From NCBI RefSeq assembly GCF_016862915.1, contig NZ_BONW01000002.1:124001-188000 (forward strand): a stretch of 64,000 bases of DNA, in the 5' to 3' direction. A program made the position numbers and the translations under genes. The notes beneath the pieces were generated by a model, which had not been told where the DNA came from, did not search any database, and saw only the letters and a program-made list of their open reading frames with translations. Below, in pieces: positions 17,325 through 26,737 of the stretch. The DNA is from Plantactinospora endophytica (GTDB lineage Bacteria > Actinomycetota > Actinomycetes > Mycobacteriales > Micromonosporaceae). Each line of letters begins with the position of its first letter. Within the stretch, counting starts at the first letter, position 1.

Positions 17325-17617
17325 CCACGACGACCGTTCCCGCGTATACCACCCGCCACCCGGGTTGACCTGGTTCACTCCACAGTGGATTGGCTGCAAC
17401 CGGGTGATGTCGGGTTTCTTGACAGCAAGGCGGGACTAAATGACGATCTAGCGCCAGTTCTCCTCGGCCCGCCGGAAAGCGAGATCCCGCCGCCCGGCGT
17501 CCTCCGGTGGGCCCTTGCCGGTAGGCGCTCGCGCCCGGGTCGGCGATCCGGGCACCGGTAGGCGCTCGCGCCCGGGTCGGCGATCCGGGCACAGGCGCCG
17601 GCTGGGATGATCTCGCG
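17325..17617. other. Gene-free stretch with a perfect 37-bp tandem duplication
   Basis: No credible coding sequence on either strand. The notable content is a direct repeat of 37 bases (17520-17556 and 17557-17593), identical except at the last base, ending 25 bases before the next start codon. Each copy holds a GCCCGG/CCGGGC hairpin with a 9-base loop. A small palindrome TCCACAGTGGA lies near 17379. Confidence 0.8.
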
Positions 17618-18745
17618 ATGGCGGAGAGCTGGCAGACACTCGACGAGATCCGCGAGGCGCGCGCCCGATTCGAGGCCGCACTGAAATGGACCCGGCCCGT
17701 CCTGCACGGGATCGGGTTCGCGCCCGCCGAGAGCGAGGGTCGGGACGGCGAGGGTGCGAACGGCGACGGCCCGGACGGTGGCGGTCAGGCCGTGCTCGGG
17801 GAGACCGGGTCGGAGATCTCGTTCGTCCGGGTCAACGACGGGGAGGCGCTGCTGTCCGCGGCGGTGCTGGCGACGGTGGCGGACTGGCACGGCGACACCG
17901 GCTGGGTGCGGCTCGACCGGGACCAGCTCGCGGCGGCGATCGAACTGTTGACCCCGGCCGAGGCGTGCCGTGAGGTGCCGCACCCCAACCTGCGGGTCTG
18001 GCGCGACGTGCAGCGCTGGAGCTGGGACGAGGGCACCCTGGTCGCGGTCTTCGACGCCGACCTGGACAAGCCGACCGCCGACCCGTACGTGCTCGCGTTG
18101 CGCGAGGTGGTGGCCTCGGGCCGGCAGGGCGTACCGCCGGGGGAGGTGCGGAGTTGGCCGCCGCCGGGCGCCGACGACCACCCGCTGCGGGTCGCCTGGC
18201 AGGCCCGCTGGCCGCAGACCCCGCCGGTCGGTCACCGCCTGAGATGGCTGGGCGACCACTGGGTACGGTTCCACGTGCTGCCCGACGCCAGGCGTCATCC
18301 CGGCACCGAGGACGAGTACGCCACCGTGCTGCACCGGCACCACACCCTGCTGGACGAGCTTCGCGGCGAGCTTCCCGAGCTGCTGGTGATCACGCTGGAG
18401 CTGGCGGGCCGGCCGGTGCCGGGCAACCGTACGCCGATCATGGCGGACCTGCTGCCCGACGCGGAGTGCTGGACGGTGCTCTCCTGGCCGGACCTGCACC
18501 CGCAGCTCCTCTTCGCGCACGCCTACGTCAGCCCGCTTCCCCGGCAGTCCGACCGGCTGGAGCCGCTGCTCCGCGCGGTCGCCGACGGCCGGGTGACGGA
18601 CGTGGTCGTCGCCCCGCCCGACCTGTCCTGGCTCTACGCCCCGTACGACGGTGGCGCCGACGTACTGCTCGGCACCCCGGAACTGCGCGACGAGTTGCGG
18701 GCCGGGCATCCCGACTGGCTGTCCCACCAACTCGGCGGGAAGTAG
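17618..18745 (+). CDS. Protein with a DUF3885-like C-terminal region
   Basis: 375 residues, function not known. The C-terminal half has WVRFHVLPDARRHPGTEDEY followed by HRHHTLLDEL, which recalls the DUF3885 domain; I give this as a likeness by eye, not a proven match. The N-terminal half is rich in Asp, Gly and Glu at 30-55 (ESEGRDGEGANGDGPDGGG, probably a loop) and has no motif I recognise. No signal peptide or membrane segment. It sits alone, convergent with valS with a 7-base gap. Confidence 0.72.
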   Translation: MAESWQTLDEIREARARFEAALKWTRPVLHGIGFAPAESEGRDGEGANGDGPDGGGQAVLGETGSEISFVRVNDGEALLSAAVLATVADWHGDTGWVRLDRDQLAAAIELLTPAEACREVPHPNLRVWRDVQRWSWDEGTLVAVFDADLDKPTADPYVLALREVVASGRQGVPPGEVRSWPPPGADDHPLRVAWQARWPQTPPVGHRLRWLGDHWVRFHVLPDARRHPGTEDEYATVLHRHHTLLDELRGELPELLVITLELAGRPVPGNRTPIMADLLPDAECWTVLSWPDLHPQLLFAHAYVSPLPRQSDRLEPLLRAVADGRVTDVVVAPPDLSWLYAPYDGGADVLLGTPELRDELRAGHPDWLSHQLGGK

Positions 18746-18752
18746 GTTCGGT

Positions 18753-21365
18753 TCAGAACGCGCAGGCGATGACGAGTTCGGGAGTGCGGTCGGGAAGGAA
18801 GTCGAGTTTCCCGATCCGGCCGGCCGCCTTCAGGTCACCGGCGATGCTGGCAAGCTGTTCCAGCATCGCCGCCGGGCCGAGCGCCTCGGCCAGCGGCACC
18901 TCGGTACGCATCGAGACCTTCCGTTCCGACTTCGCCCGCCGCACCTGGGTCAGTGCCGCGCCGGCCAGCTCCAGCAGCGCCGGGTCGCCGTCCCCGGCCA
19001 CCCGCTGGATCTCGTACGTCGTCGGCCACGGCGAGCGGTGCACCGAGCCGTACCGCCACCAGGACCAGACCTCCTCGCTCACGTACGGCAGGACCGGGGC
19101 GAACAGGCGCAGCAGGGTGGAGAGCGCGGCGGCCAGCGCCGCCCGAGCCGACTCGGCGCCGGCACCCTCGCCGTAGGCGCGCTCCTTCACCAACTCGATG
19201 TAGTCGTCGCAGAACCGCCAGAAGAACGCCTCGGTGACCTGCAACGCCTCGGTGTGGTCGTACCGGTCGAAGGCGGCGGTCGCGGCGGCGACCACGGTGG
19301 AGAGTCCGGCGAGCATCGACCGGTCCAGCGGCTCGGTGACCGGCGCCCGCAGGGCGTCGCCGGCACCGAGGCCGAGCGCGAACTTGGACGCGTTGAGCAG
19401 TTTGGTGGCCAGCCGGCGGCCGACCCGGATCTGGCCCGGGTCGAACGCCAGGTCGGTGCCGGGCCGCCCGTTCGCCGCCCAGTACCGGACCGCGTCCGGG
19501 CCGTGCTCCTCCAGCAGTGCGATCGGGGTCTGCACGTTCCCCTTGGACTTGGACATCTTCTTGCGGTCCGGGTCGAGGATCCAGCCGGAGAGCACCGCGT
19601 CCCGCCAGGGCAGCACCCCGGCCTCCAGGTGCGCGCGCACCACGGTCGAGAACAACCAGGTACGGATGATCTCCTGCCCCTGTGGCCGCAGGTCCATCGG
19701 AAAGACCCGGGCGTAGAGGTCGGGGTCGTCGAGCCAGCCGCCGACGATCTGCGGGGTGAGTGACGAGGTGGCCCAGGTGTCCATCACGTCCGGGTCCGCG
19801 ACGAAACCACCCGGTCGGCCGCGCTGCGACTCGGTGTAGCCGGCCGGAGTGTCGGAGCTCGGATCCACCGGCAGCGTCGACTCGTCGGCCGTGAGAGGCT
19901 GGGCGTAGTCCGGCTCGCCAGTGTCGTCGAGCCGGTACCAGACCGGGAACGGCACCCCGAAGTAGCGCTGCCGGCTGATCAGCCAGTCCCCGGTCAGCCC
20001 GCTCACCCAGTGGTCGTAGCGGTGCCGCATGTGCCCCGGCACCCAGTGCAGCTCACGTCCTCGTTCGAGCAGTTCGGCCCGCAGTTCGGCGTCCCGGCCG
20101 CCGTTGCGCAGATACCACTGCCGGGTCGAGATGATCTCCAGCGGGCTGTCGCCCTTCTCGTAGAACTTCACCGGATGGGTGATCTGCCTCGGCTCGCCGA
20201 CCAGGTCGCCGGAGGCGGTCAGCAGTTCCACGATCCGCCGCCGGGCCGCGTTGACCCGCAGGCCGGCGAGTTCGGCGTACGGGGTCGGGTCGACTCCGGC
20301 GGGTGGCTCCGGCAGCAGCCGGCCGTCCCGGCCGATCACCACCCGGGTGGGCAGTCGCAGCTCCCGCCACCAGGTCACGTCGGCCAGGTCACCGAAGGTG
20401 CAGGTCATTACGAGACCGCTGCCCTTGGCCGGATCGGCCAGCGGATGGGCGTAGACGGTCAGTTCGGTGCCGAACAGCGGGGTGCGGACCCGGCCGCCGA
20501 CCAGGTCGGCGTAGCGCTCGTCGTCGGGGTGGCAGACCAGCGCCACACAGGCCGGCAGCAACTCAGGACGGGTGGTCTCGACGTACACGTACGGGTCGTC
20601 GCGGCCGGGGCCGGGACCGGCCGGGGTACCCGCGCTGCCCGGCCCGGACGCCAGCACCTCGAACCGGATCCGGTGGTACGCCCCCGGTCGCTCCCGGTCC
20701 TCCAACTCCGCCTGGGCCACCGCCGTGCCGAAACCGACGTCCCAGAGCGCCGGCGCCTCGGTGGAGTACGCCTCGCCCCGGGCCAGGTTCCGCAGGAACG
20801 CCCGCTGCGCGGTGGCCCGCGCCGTCCGGCCGATCGTCGTGTACGTCAGCGACCAGTCCACCGACAGCCCGAGCAGCCGCCACAGCTCCTCGTAGACCTG
20901 TTCGTCCTCGGCGGTCAGCGCGGCGCACAGCTCGACGAAGTTGCGTCGGGAGATCGAGACCGGCTGTTTCCGGGCCGCCTCGCCGACCGGCCGCTGCGGC
21001 GGCTGCCACTGCGGGTCGTACGGCAGCGTCGGGTCGCAGCTCACCCCGTACACGTTCTGCACCCGGCGTTCGGTGGGCAGGCCGTTGTCGTCCCAGCCCA
21101 TCGGGTAGAAGACCGTCCGGCCGCGCATCCGCTGGAACCGGGCCACCGTGTCGGTGTGGGTGTACGAGAAGACGTGCCCCATGTGCAGTTCGCCGGATAC
21201 GGTCGGCGGCGGAGTGTCGATCGAGTACACGTCCGCCCGGCTCTTCGTCCGGTCGAAGGCGTACGTCCCCTCCTCCTGCCAGCGGCGGGCCCACTTGTCG
21301 GCCAGGCCGTCGAGGCTCGGCCGCTCGGGGACACCGGTGCGCTGGTGCCGCTCCGTATCCGTCAT
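18753..21365 (-). CDS. valS: Valyl-tRNA synthetase
   Basis: 870 residues. Class I synthetase with HMGH at residues 61-64 (PPTVSGELHMGHVFSYTHTD) and KMSKS at 603-607. The region from about 200 to 400 is the CP1 editing domain (VYVETTRPELLPACVALVCH), and DxxDTWATSSLTPQ at ~529 is the conserved segment before the KMSKS loop. It charges tRNA-Val and should be essential. The length and lack of a long C-terminal coiled coil match the shorter actinobacterial form. The upstream 244 bases show no T-box features that I can identify. Confidence 0.96.
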   Translation of the reverse strand: MTDTERHQRTGVPERPSLDGLADKWARRWQEEGTYAFDRTKSRADVYSIDTPPPTVSGELHMGHVFSYTHTDTVARFQRMRGRTVFYPMGWDDNGLPTERRVQNVYGVSCDPTLPYDPQWQPPQRPVGEAARKQPVSISRRNFVELCAALTAEDEQVYEELWRLLGLSVDWSLTYTTIGRTARATAQRAFLRNLARGEAYSTEAPALWDVGFGTAVAQAELEDRERPGAYHRIRFEVLASGPGSAGTPAGPGPGRDDPYVYVETTRPELLPACVALVCHPDDERYADLVGGRVRTPLFGTELTVYAHPLADPAKGSGLVMTCTFGDLADVTWWRELRLPTRVVIGRDGRLLPEPPAGVDPTPYAELAGLRVNAARRRIVELLTASGDLVGEPRQITHPVKFYEKGDSPLEIISTRQWYLRNGGRDAELRAELLERGRELHWVPGHMRHRYDHWVSGLTGDWLISRQRYFGVPFPVWYRLDDTGEPDYAQPLTADESTLPVDPSSDTPAGYTESQRGRPGGFVADPDVMDTWATSSLTPQIVGGWLDDPDLYARVFPMDLRPQGQEIIRTWLFSTVVRAHLEAGVLPWRDAVLSGWILDPDRKKMSKSKGNVQTPIALLEEHGPDAVRYWAANGRPGTDLAFDPGQIRVGRRLATKLLNASKFALGLGAGDALRAPVTEPLDRSMLAGLSTVVAAATAAFDRYDHTEALQVTEAFFWRFCDDYIELVKERAYGEGAGAESARAALAAALSTLLRLFAPVLPYVSEEVWSWWRYGSVHRSPWPTTYEIQRVAGDGDPALLELAGAALTQVRRAKSERKVSMRTEVPLAEALGPAAMLEQLASIAGDLKAAGRIGKLDFLPDRTPELVIACAF

Positions 21366-21479
21366 TGGCTGATGGTACGGGAGACCACCGGCCGGCCGAC
21401 CAGGAATTTCTCACCGCTCCCGCCCCGGCCCATCGGCGCTCGGGCAGCCCGTCTCCGCCCGACTCGGGGCTTGTCCGGC

Positions 21480-21608
21480 GGCTGGCGACTCCGCTGCCCG
21501 GTCCCCGGTCCGGCCGGCCGGTGCCGGGCCAGACCCGGCCGGTGCCCGGTCAGGTCGGACTGTGCCTGTCGGTCCGGACCTGTGCCTGGGCAGGCTGGAC
21601 TGTGCTTG
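21480..21608. repeat. Degenerate short repeats 3' of the DUF6939-like gene
   Basis: Repeated elements of 12-20 bases (GCCGGTGCC-GG-CAG twice, GGACTGTGC or GGACCTGTGC three times) fill the region between the end of the minus-strand gene at 21610 and valS. Not a clean array; copies have diverged. Confidence 0.4.
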
Positions 21609-21609
21609 A

Positions 21610-22161
21610 TCAGGCCGGCCAGTGGCCGGTCAGGAACGAGCGGACCAGGGCGGCGTGCGACAGTGGGCTGCCCAGGTCGGTGACGTCGGCGTTGGTGGTG
21701 TAGTCCAGCAGCACCACGTCCCGGGCGGCGGAGAGCCGACGCAACTCGGCGACCAGGTCGGCCGCCGGATGCTCCAGCACCCACCGGTACGCCGGCAGGT
21801 AGATCCGGCGCCGCGCCTCCTCGTAGCCCAACAGACGGTCGCCGTTCAACCCGGACCGGTGCCCGCGGACCGGGCCGTACCGGCGCACGGTCCGTTTCAG
21901 CCCCTTCATGGTGGTCACACCCAACCGGCTCGGATCGACGTCGGTGTCGGCGAAGACCTTGAGCGCCTGCCAGATCCCCTCCACCGACGCACCGGTGACG
22001 CCGGGCGACAGCGGCACCGGAATGCCGCCGTGTGGATAGAACGGGCTGAGCCGCACCCAGGGATCGGGACCGCGCGACGTCACGTCCAGCACCAACGCGC
22101 CGGGTGCCGCCGCCTCGATCGTCGCCGCCGACCGTCGCCGGCTCATCACCTGTATCGCCAC
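21610..22161 (-). CDS. Conserved hypothetical protein (DUF6939-like)
   Basis: 183 residues from a GTG with GGAGGAA 8 bases upstream; the internal ATG at 22146 (MSRRRSAATIE) is an alternative. Text such as SRRRSAATIEAAAPGALVLD, VTSRGPDPWVRLSPFYPHGG and VTTMKGLKRTVRRYGPVRGH is like a small family found in streptomycetes and their phages that I know as DUF6939, without known function. No membrane or signal segment. It is the only gene here between valS and a divergent kinase gene. Confidence 0.75.
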   Translation of the reverse strand: MAIQVMSRRRSAATIEAAAPGALVLDVTSRGPDPWVRLSPFYPHGGIPVPLSPGVTGASVEGIWQALKVFADTDVDPSRLGVTTMKGLKRTVRRYGPVRGHRSGLNGDRLLGYEEARRRIYLPAYRWVLEHPAADLVAELRRLSAARDVVLLDYTTNADVTDLGSPLSHAALVRSFLTGHWPA

Positions 22162-22332
22162 GGACCCCGTTCCTCCGGTCGACCTCGTCGGCACGTCGTC
22201 GGCGCCTCGTCGGCCCGGCTGACCGCCCCGCCCGTCGGCCCGACGCGACCCACGAACTCCGGTCGACCCGCATCCTGCCGCCCGGGTACGACATTCCGAA
22301 CCGGCGGCCGATCGCCGGCTACCGTTGGCGCC

Positions 22333-23253
22333 GTGATTCCCGACGCACTGGCGCGCAACGTCCGGCAGGTGTGGCGGGCGGACGGGGAGCGCTGGCTCGC
22401 CGAGCTGCCCCGGACCCTGGTCGAGGTGGCCGCCGACTGGGAGTTGACCGTCGGCGAGCCGTACGACCTCTCGTTCCACTACGTGACTGCGGTGACGTGT
22501 GCCGACGGGCGGCCGGCCGTACTCAAGCTGGGTGTGCCGGGCGCCGAGTCGCTGGGTAACGAGGCACCGGCACTGGCCGCGTTCGACGGCCGGGGCGCCG
22601 TACGCCTGCTCCGCGCCGACCTCGACCGGGGTGCGCTGCTGCTGGAGCGGGCCGAGCCCGGCTGGCGGCTGCGTGACCTGGTGCCCTCCCAGGACGCCGA
22701 GGCGACGTCGGTGGCGGCGGCGGTGCTGCGCCGGCTCGCCGTGCCCGCGCCGCCCGACTGCGCACTGCCGGACCTCTCCAGCTACGGCGCGGGCTTCGAC
22801 GACTATCTGCGGGTGCACGGCGACGGCGGGCCGCTGCCGAGTGACCTGGTCGGCCGGGCCGGCGGACTGATGCGTGAGCTGTGCGCGTCGGCGACCGAGC
22901 GGACGGTACTGCACGGCGACCTGCACCACGACAACATCCTGCGCGCGGAGCGGGAGCCGTGGCTGGCGATCGACCCGCACGGGCTGGTCGGCGATCCCGG
23001 GTTCGAGGTCGGCGCGCTGCTCTACAACCCCGAGCCGGACGACCGGGACCCGGCGTTGACCGCGCTCGTGCCGGCCCGGGTCGAACAACTCGCCGACCTG
23101 CTGGCGATGCCGGTGGACCGGGTCGTCGGCTGGAGCTTCGTGATGGCGGTGCTCTCGGACGTCTGGACGGCCGAGGACTGGAAACCGGGCGACCCGTCGC
23201 CGGCCAGCCGCGCCCTCGACGTCGCCCGCCTGCTGCTGCCCCGGCTGAACTGA
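22333..23253 (+). CDS. Aminoglycoside/hydroxyurea-type antibiotic kinase (APH(6) family)
   Basis: 306 residues from a GTG. The catalytic loop is LHGDLHHDNILRAE and the metal-binding segment is AIDPHGLVGDPGFEVGALLY, both characteristic of the APH_6_hur family that includes streptomycin 6-phosphotransferases and hydroxyurea phosphotransferase. In actinomycetes these may protect against a natural product or act on a metabolic hydroxyl. Nothing nearby makes an aminoglycoside, so the resistance role is inference. Clear kinase fold and complete length. Confidence 0.87.
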   Translation: MIPDALARNVRQVWRADGERWLAELPRTLVEVAADWELTVGEPYDLSFHYVTAVTCADGRPAVLKLGVPGAESLGNEAPALAAFDGRGAVRLLRADLDRGALLLERAEPGWRLRDLVPSQDAEATSVAAAVLRRLAVPAPPDCALPDLSSYGAGFDDYLRVHGDGGPLPSDLVGRAGGLMRELCASATERTVLHGDLHHDNILRAEREPWLAIDPHGLVGDPGFEVGALLYNPEPDDRDPALTALVPARVEQLADLLAMPVDRVVGWSFVMAVLSDVWTAEDWKPGDPSPASRALDVARLLLPRLN

Positions 23254-23299
23254 GCACGACGCTGTTCCGGCTGGGCCGGGGACGGTGCTGGGCCCGGGG

Positions 23300-24355
23300 T
23301 CAGCGGCGCAGGGTGAGGCGGAATTCGCAACCGTCGCCGTCGGGCCCCGGCGAGCGCAGTGTGAGGTTGCCGTTGTGTGCCTGTGCGATCTGCCGGGCGA
23401 TCGCCAGGCCGAGACCGGTGCCGGGGACGTCCCGCCGGCCACGCCAGAATCGCTGGAAGACCTGCTCCTGCTCGTGAGCGGCGATGCCGGGGCCGTGGTC
23501 GGTGACCAGTACGGCCACCTCGGACTCGCCGACCTCGACGTCGACCCGTACCGCCGAGCCGGCCGGGGCGTACCGGATCGCGTTGTCGACGAGGTTGGTG
23601 ACGGCACGGCGTACGGTCGGTTCGTCCACCGCACAGCTCGCGTCGGGCGGCCCGCCGGCCGAGAGTTGGATTCGTCGCTGCGCGGCCAGCACTGCGGCGT
23701 CCTCCAGTACCCGACCGACGATGCCGGTCAGGTCGGCCGGTTGCCGGTCGAGGACGCGGGCCCGGCCCCGGGCGTCGGCGAGGAGTTCGTCGAGGGTCGA
23801 CCGCAGCCGTACCGCCGCGGTCCGGGACCGTTCGAGTCCCCTCCGGTACACCTCGACGGTGGGCTCCGGATGGGTGAGCAGCACCTCGGCATTGGTGACC
23901 AGTACGGCCAGCGGGATCCGCAGTTCGTGACTCGTCTCCTCGACGAGCTGCCGCTGGGTGTCGGCGGCCCGCTCCAGCCGGTCGAGCATCGAGTCGAAGC
24001 TCGCGGCGAGCGAGACCAACTCGGTCGGCCCCCGGTCGAGTCCGGTACGCCGGCTCAGGTCCGCCCCCTCGATCTCCTCGACGACCCGCCGGATCCGGTC
24101 GATTGGGCCGACCGCCCGGCCGGCCCACCACCAGGCCAGTCCGGCAGCGACCGGAGCGAGGGCGAGGACGGTCCAGGTCACCACGCCGGAGGAGTCGGTG
24201 GTGGTGTCCTCGACGGGTGCCGTACCGGTCAGCGCCTCCGTCGTCTCGACGTCGGTCACCAGGGTCACGCCGAACAGCAGCAGGACCGGTACGTAGCTGG
24301 CCAGGAACCCGAGCACCGCGAGGCGTACCCGCAGCGACCGCCAGTGGCGGCTCAC
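23300..24355 (-). CDS. Sensor histidine kinase with HAMP domain
   Basis: 351 residues from the GTG that overlaps the regulator's stop codon (GTGA). Two membrane helices (about 12-34 and 57-78) flank a very short, Thr-rich external loop of about 22 residues; a HAMP region follows, then the HisKA helix with His143 (EETSHELRIPLAVL) and a HATPase domain (NLVDNAIRYA, DHGPGI, GTGLGLAIARQI). The small loop suggests sensing in or at the membrane. It forms a pair with the OmpR-type regulator and is last of a probable three-gene unit with a lipoprotein hydrolase. Confidence 0.93.
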   Translation of the reverse strand: MSRHWRSLRVRLAVLGFLASYVPVLLLFGVTLVTDVETTEALTGTAPVEDTTTDSSGVVTWTVLALAPVAAGLAWWWAGRAVGPIDRIRRVVEEIEGADLSRRTGLDRGPTELVSLAASFDSMLDRLERAADTQRQLVEETSHELRIPLAVLVTNAEVLLTHPEPTVEVYRRGLERSRTAAVRLRSTLDELLADARGRARVLDRQPADLTGIVGRVLEDAAVLAAQRRIQLSAGGPPDASCAVDEPTVRRAVTNLVDNAIRYAPAGSAVRVDVEVGESEVAVLVTDHGPGIAAHEQEQVFQRFWRGRRDVPGTGLGLAIARQIAQAHNGNLTLRSPGPDGDGCEFRLTLRR

Positions 24356-25023
24356 GACGGTTCCGTCAACTGGTAGCCGACGCCGGTGATGGTGACGATC
24401 GGCGCCGGATCGCCGAGTTTGCGGCGCAGCCGGCTGAGGATCACCCGCACCGACGAGGTGAACGGGTTGGCGTGCGCGTCCCAGACGTGTTCCAGCAGGT
24501 CTTCGGCGGAGAGCACCCGCCCAGGATGGTGCATGAAGTAGCGCAGCAGCGAGAACTCCCGGGCGGTCAGCCCGAGTTCGGTGCCGGCCCGCCACGCCCG
24601 GTGCGCGGCCAGGTCCAGGGTCAGGTCGCCGACCCGCAGTGTCGAGTCGGACGCGTCACCCCGGCGGCCGAGCGCCCGCAGCCGGGCGAGGAGTTCGGCG
24701 AAGTGGAACGGCTTCACCAGGTAGTCGTCCGCACCCGCGTCGAGCCCGGCCACCCGGTCCGTCACGGCGTCCCGGGCGGTGAGCACCAGGCAGCGCCGGG
24801 GCCGGTGCAGCGCCGGATCCCGGCCGAGCCGCCGGACGAGGTCGAGCCCGTCCCCGTCCGGCAGCCCGAGGTCGAGGCAGGCGACGTCGTACCCGGTGGT
24901 CCGGAGCAGCTCCTCGGCGTCGGCGTAGCTGGCGGCCAGGTCGACCGCGTACGACTCGTTGCGCAGGCCGAGGGCGACCACCTCGGCGAGATCGGGGTCG
25001 TCCTCGACCAGCAGGATTCGCAT
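24352..25023 (-). CDS. OmpR/PhoB-type response regulator
   Basis: 223 residues: receiver domain with LLVEDDPD, phosphoacceptor Asp51 (ACLDLGLPDGDG) and DDYLVKPF, followed by a winged-helix DNA-binding domain (FSLLRYFMHHPGRVLSAEDL, VILSRLRRKLG). It overlaps the kinase gene by 4 bases and starts 25 bases after the stop codon of the lipoprotein hydrolase gene, so the three are probably one transcript. Confidence 0.94.
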   Translation of the reverse strand: MRILLVEDDPDLAEVVALGLRNESYAVDLAASYADAEELLRTTGYDVACLDLGLPDGDGLDLVRRLGRDPALHRPRRCLVLTARDAVTDRVAGLDAGADDYLVKPFHFAELLARLRALGRRGDASDSTLRVGDLTLDLAAHRAWRAGTELGLTAREFSLLRYFMHHPGRVLSAEDLLEHVWDAHANPFTSSVRVILSRLRRKLGDPAPIVTITGVGYQLTEPS

Positions 25024-25048
25024 GCGCGGCTCTCGGGGACCGGGCCGG

Positions 25049-26737
25049 TCAACGGGCCAGTTCGGCGACGTACGGGCCGCCGGGGCCGGTGACGGTCAGC
25101 CGGCCGGTACCGAACTCGACGGTCACCTCCGGGCCGCTGCCGGTCGGATCGTCGGGACGGTACCGGCCGGCACCTGCCGCGACGAGGGTGAGGGCCGGCG
25201 GTGCGGTGTCCACCTCGGCGGCCTCGACTCCGCCCTCCTGGTTGACCGCGAACCACCCGAGGACGGTACGGGTGTCGGTGCTGACGGTGACGTAGCTGCG
25301 CAGTTCGCCGTCCCGGACGACGGTGCCGGCGGGAGCGATGCCGGTGACCCGGCCGAACGCGGCCTCCAGCGCCTTGCGTTCCCGGCGGCCCTCCTGGGTC
25401 TTACCGCCCAGCAGCGCCAGCACCCGTTCCTCGTGCCGCCGTAGCTCGTCGGCGGGAACGCCGCGCGGCGGGAACAGGGCGGAGACGGCGTCGGCACCGC
25501 TCGCGGAGATCGACATCTGGTTGCCGGCGGCGGTCACCTCGAACCCACCTCCCGTTCCCAGCCGGTACTTCCCGACGGTAGCGGCCGGAGCGGTGCCGCC
25601 GGGTGGCGGGCTCGGCGTCGGCAGTGGACCGCCGGCAAGCAGCGCCGGACCCAGCTTTTCGAGCAGCTTCTCGGCGGTCACCTCCGGCCGGTTGGACGCC
25701 ATCGCGATCACCCGCTCGCCCTCGGGTACCCACACCAGCACGGCGTTGTGGCCGATGTCGCCACCTCCACCCGCAGTGGCCAGGAACGGCTTGCCGTACA
25801 CGGAGGCGTCGTACGCCACCCAGCCGGGCGTCTCCGACCTGCCCTTGCCCAGGTCGTGTCCCGGGGTGCCGATCGCCCGCACGGCGGCGGCCGAGACGAG
25901 CCGGCCGGTGAACAGCGCATGGGTCCAGGCCGCCAGGTCCCGGGTGGTCATCGCCAGGCCGCCGTTGCCGTCGACCGCCCAGTGCGGTCCGGCGAAGCTT
26001 CCCGACTCACCGGTCCGACCGCCGTCGAGCCGCCCGACGGCACGGGGACCCGGTGCGGCCGGCTCGCCGTCCCAGAATCCGCCGGCGATCCGACCGTCGG
26101 GCAATGGCAGCGTCGTCGCCATGGTGTAGTCCCGGTAGCTCTGGCCGGAGACCTTCTCGATGACGAGGGCCAGCAGGGTGTAGCCGGCGTTCGAGTACAC
26201 GTAGCCGGTGCCGGGCGCGAAGGCCAGCTTCAGGCCGCCGATCGCCGACAGCGCACCGACCCGGTCCAGCGGCTTGTGGTCCGTGCCGTGCGTGCCGTTC
26301 AGCCCACTGGTGTGCAGCAGGAGTTGCCGGACGGTCACCCCGGCCACCGGGCCGGTCAGCTCCGGCAGGATGCTGCCGACCCGGTCGTCGAGCGCCAGTT
26401 TGCGGTCGTCCACCAGCCGGAACACGCTGGCGGCGGTGAACGCCTTGGTGACCGAGCCGATGCTGAAGACGGTGTCGACGGTGTTCGGGGTGCCGGCGGC
26501 GTCCTCTGCCGACCCGTAGCTGGCCAGGCAGTCGAAGCGGCCACCGGTCGAGATCGCGATCGAGCCGCTGAACCCGGCCCGCGCCCATGCGCCGAGGGCG
26601 GCGTCGACCCGGCCGTCGCAGTGGGCGCCGGCGGCCGGCGAACTCGACCCGGATTCCGACGGGCCGCTCTCCGCCGTGCAGGCGGCCAGCGCCGCCAGGG
26701 ATATCGCCACCACCATGAGCCTGAAGTGCTTGGTCAT
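25049..26737 (-). CDS. Lipoprotein serine hydrolase, beta-lactamase family
   Basis: 562 residues. Lipoprotein signal with lipobox LAALAAC (Cys20). The hydrolase domain has Ser95-V-T-Lys98 (FSIGSVTKAF), the Tyr motif YSN (YVYSNAGYTLL) and GGGGDIGHNAV in the place of the KTG box. The final ~190 residues repeat small beta-sheet units (VGKYRLGTGGGFEVTA, AGRYRPDDPTGSGPEVTVEF), as in other class C-like hydrolases with a lipocalin-like end domain. It is placed directly before a two-component pair, suggesting that product or wall state is sensed. The substrate is not known. Confidence 0.88.
   Translation of the reverse strand: MTKHFRLMVVAISLAALAACTAESGPSESGSSSPAAGAHCDGRVDAALGAWARAGFSGSIAISTGGRFDCLASYGSAEDAAGTPNTVDTVFSIGSVTKAFTAASVFRLVDDRKLALDDRVGSILPELTGPVAGVTVRQLLLHTSGLNGTHGTDHKPLDRVGALSAIGGLKLAFAPGTGYVYSNAGYTLLALVIEKVSGQSYRDYTMATTLPLPDGRIAGGFWDGEPAAPGPRAVGRLDGGRTGESGSFAGPHWAVDGNGGLAMTTRDLAAWTHALFTGRLVSAAAVRAIGTPGHDLGKGRSETPGWVAYDASVYGKPFLATAGGGGDIGHNAVLVWVPEGERVIAMASNRPEVTAEKLLEKLGPALLAGGPLPTPSPPPGGTAPAATVGKYRLGTGGGFEVTAAGNQMSISASGADAVSALFPPRGVPADELRRHEERVLALLGGKTQEGRRERKALEAAFGRVTGIAPAGTVVRDGELRSYVTVSTDTRTVLGWFAVNQEGGVEAAEVDTAPPALTLVAAGAGRYRPDDPTGSGPEVTVEFGTGRLTVTGPGGPYVAELAR

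Noticed and set aside
17520-17593. Attachment-site duplication of a mobile element
   Set aside because: The two copies are immediately adjacent, no integrase or tRNA gene is near.
21366-21609. T-box leader for valS
   Set aside because: No specifier loop or T-box sequence was seen; the region is filled with degenerate short repeats. T-boxes in actinobacteria mostly serve ileS.
686-23253. Aminoglycoside biosynthesis or resistance cluster, from two APH-like genes at 686-1606 and 22333-23253
   Set aside because: The two genes are 21 kb apart with unrelated genes between; APH-fold proteins have many other roles.
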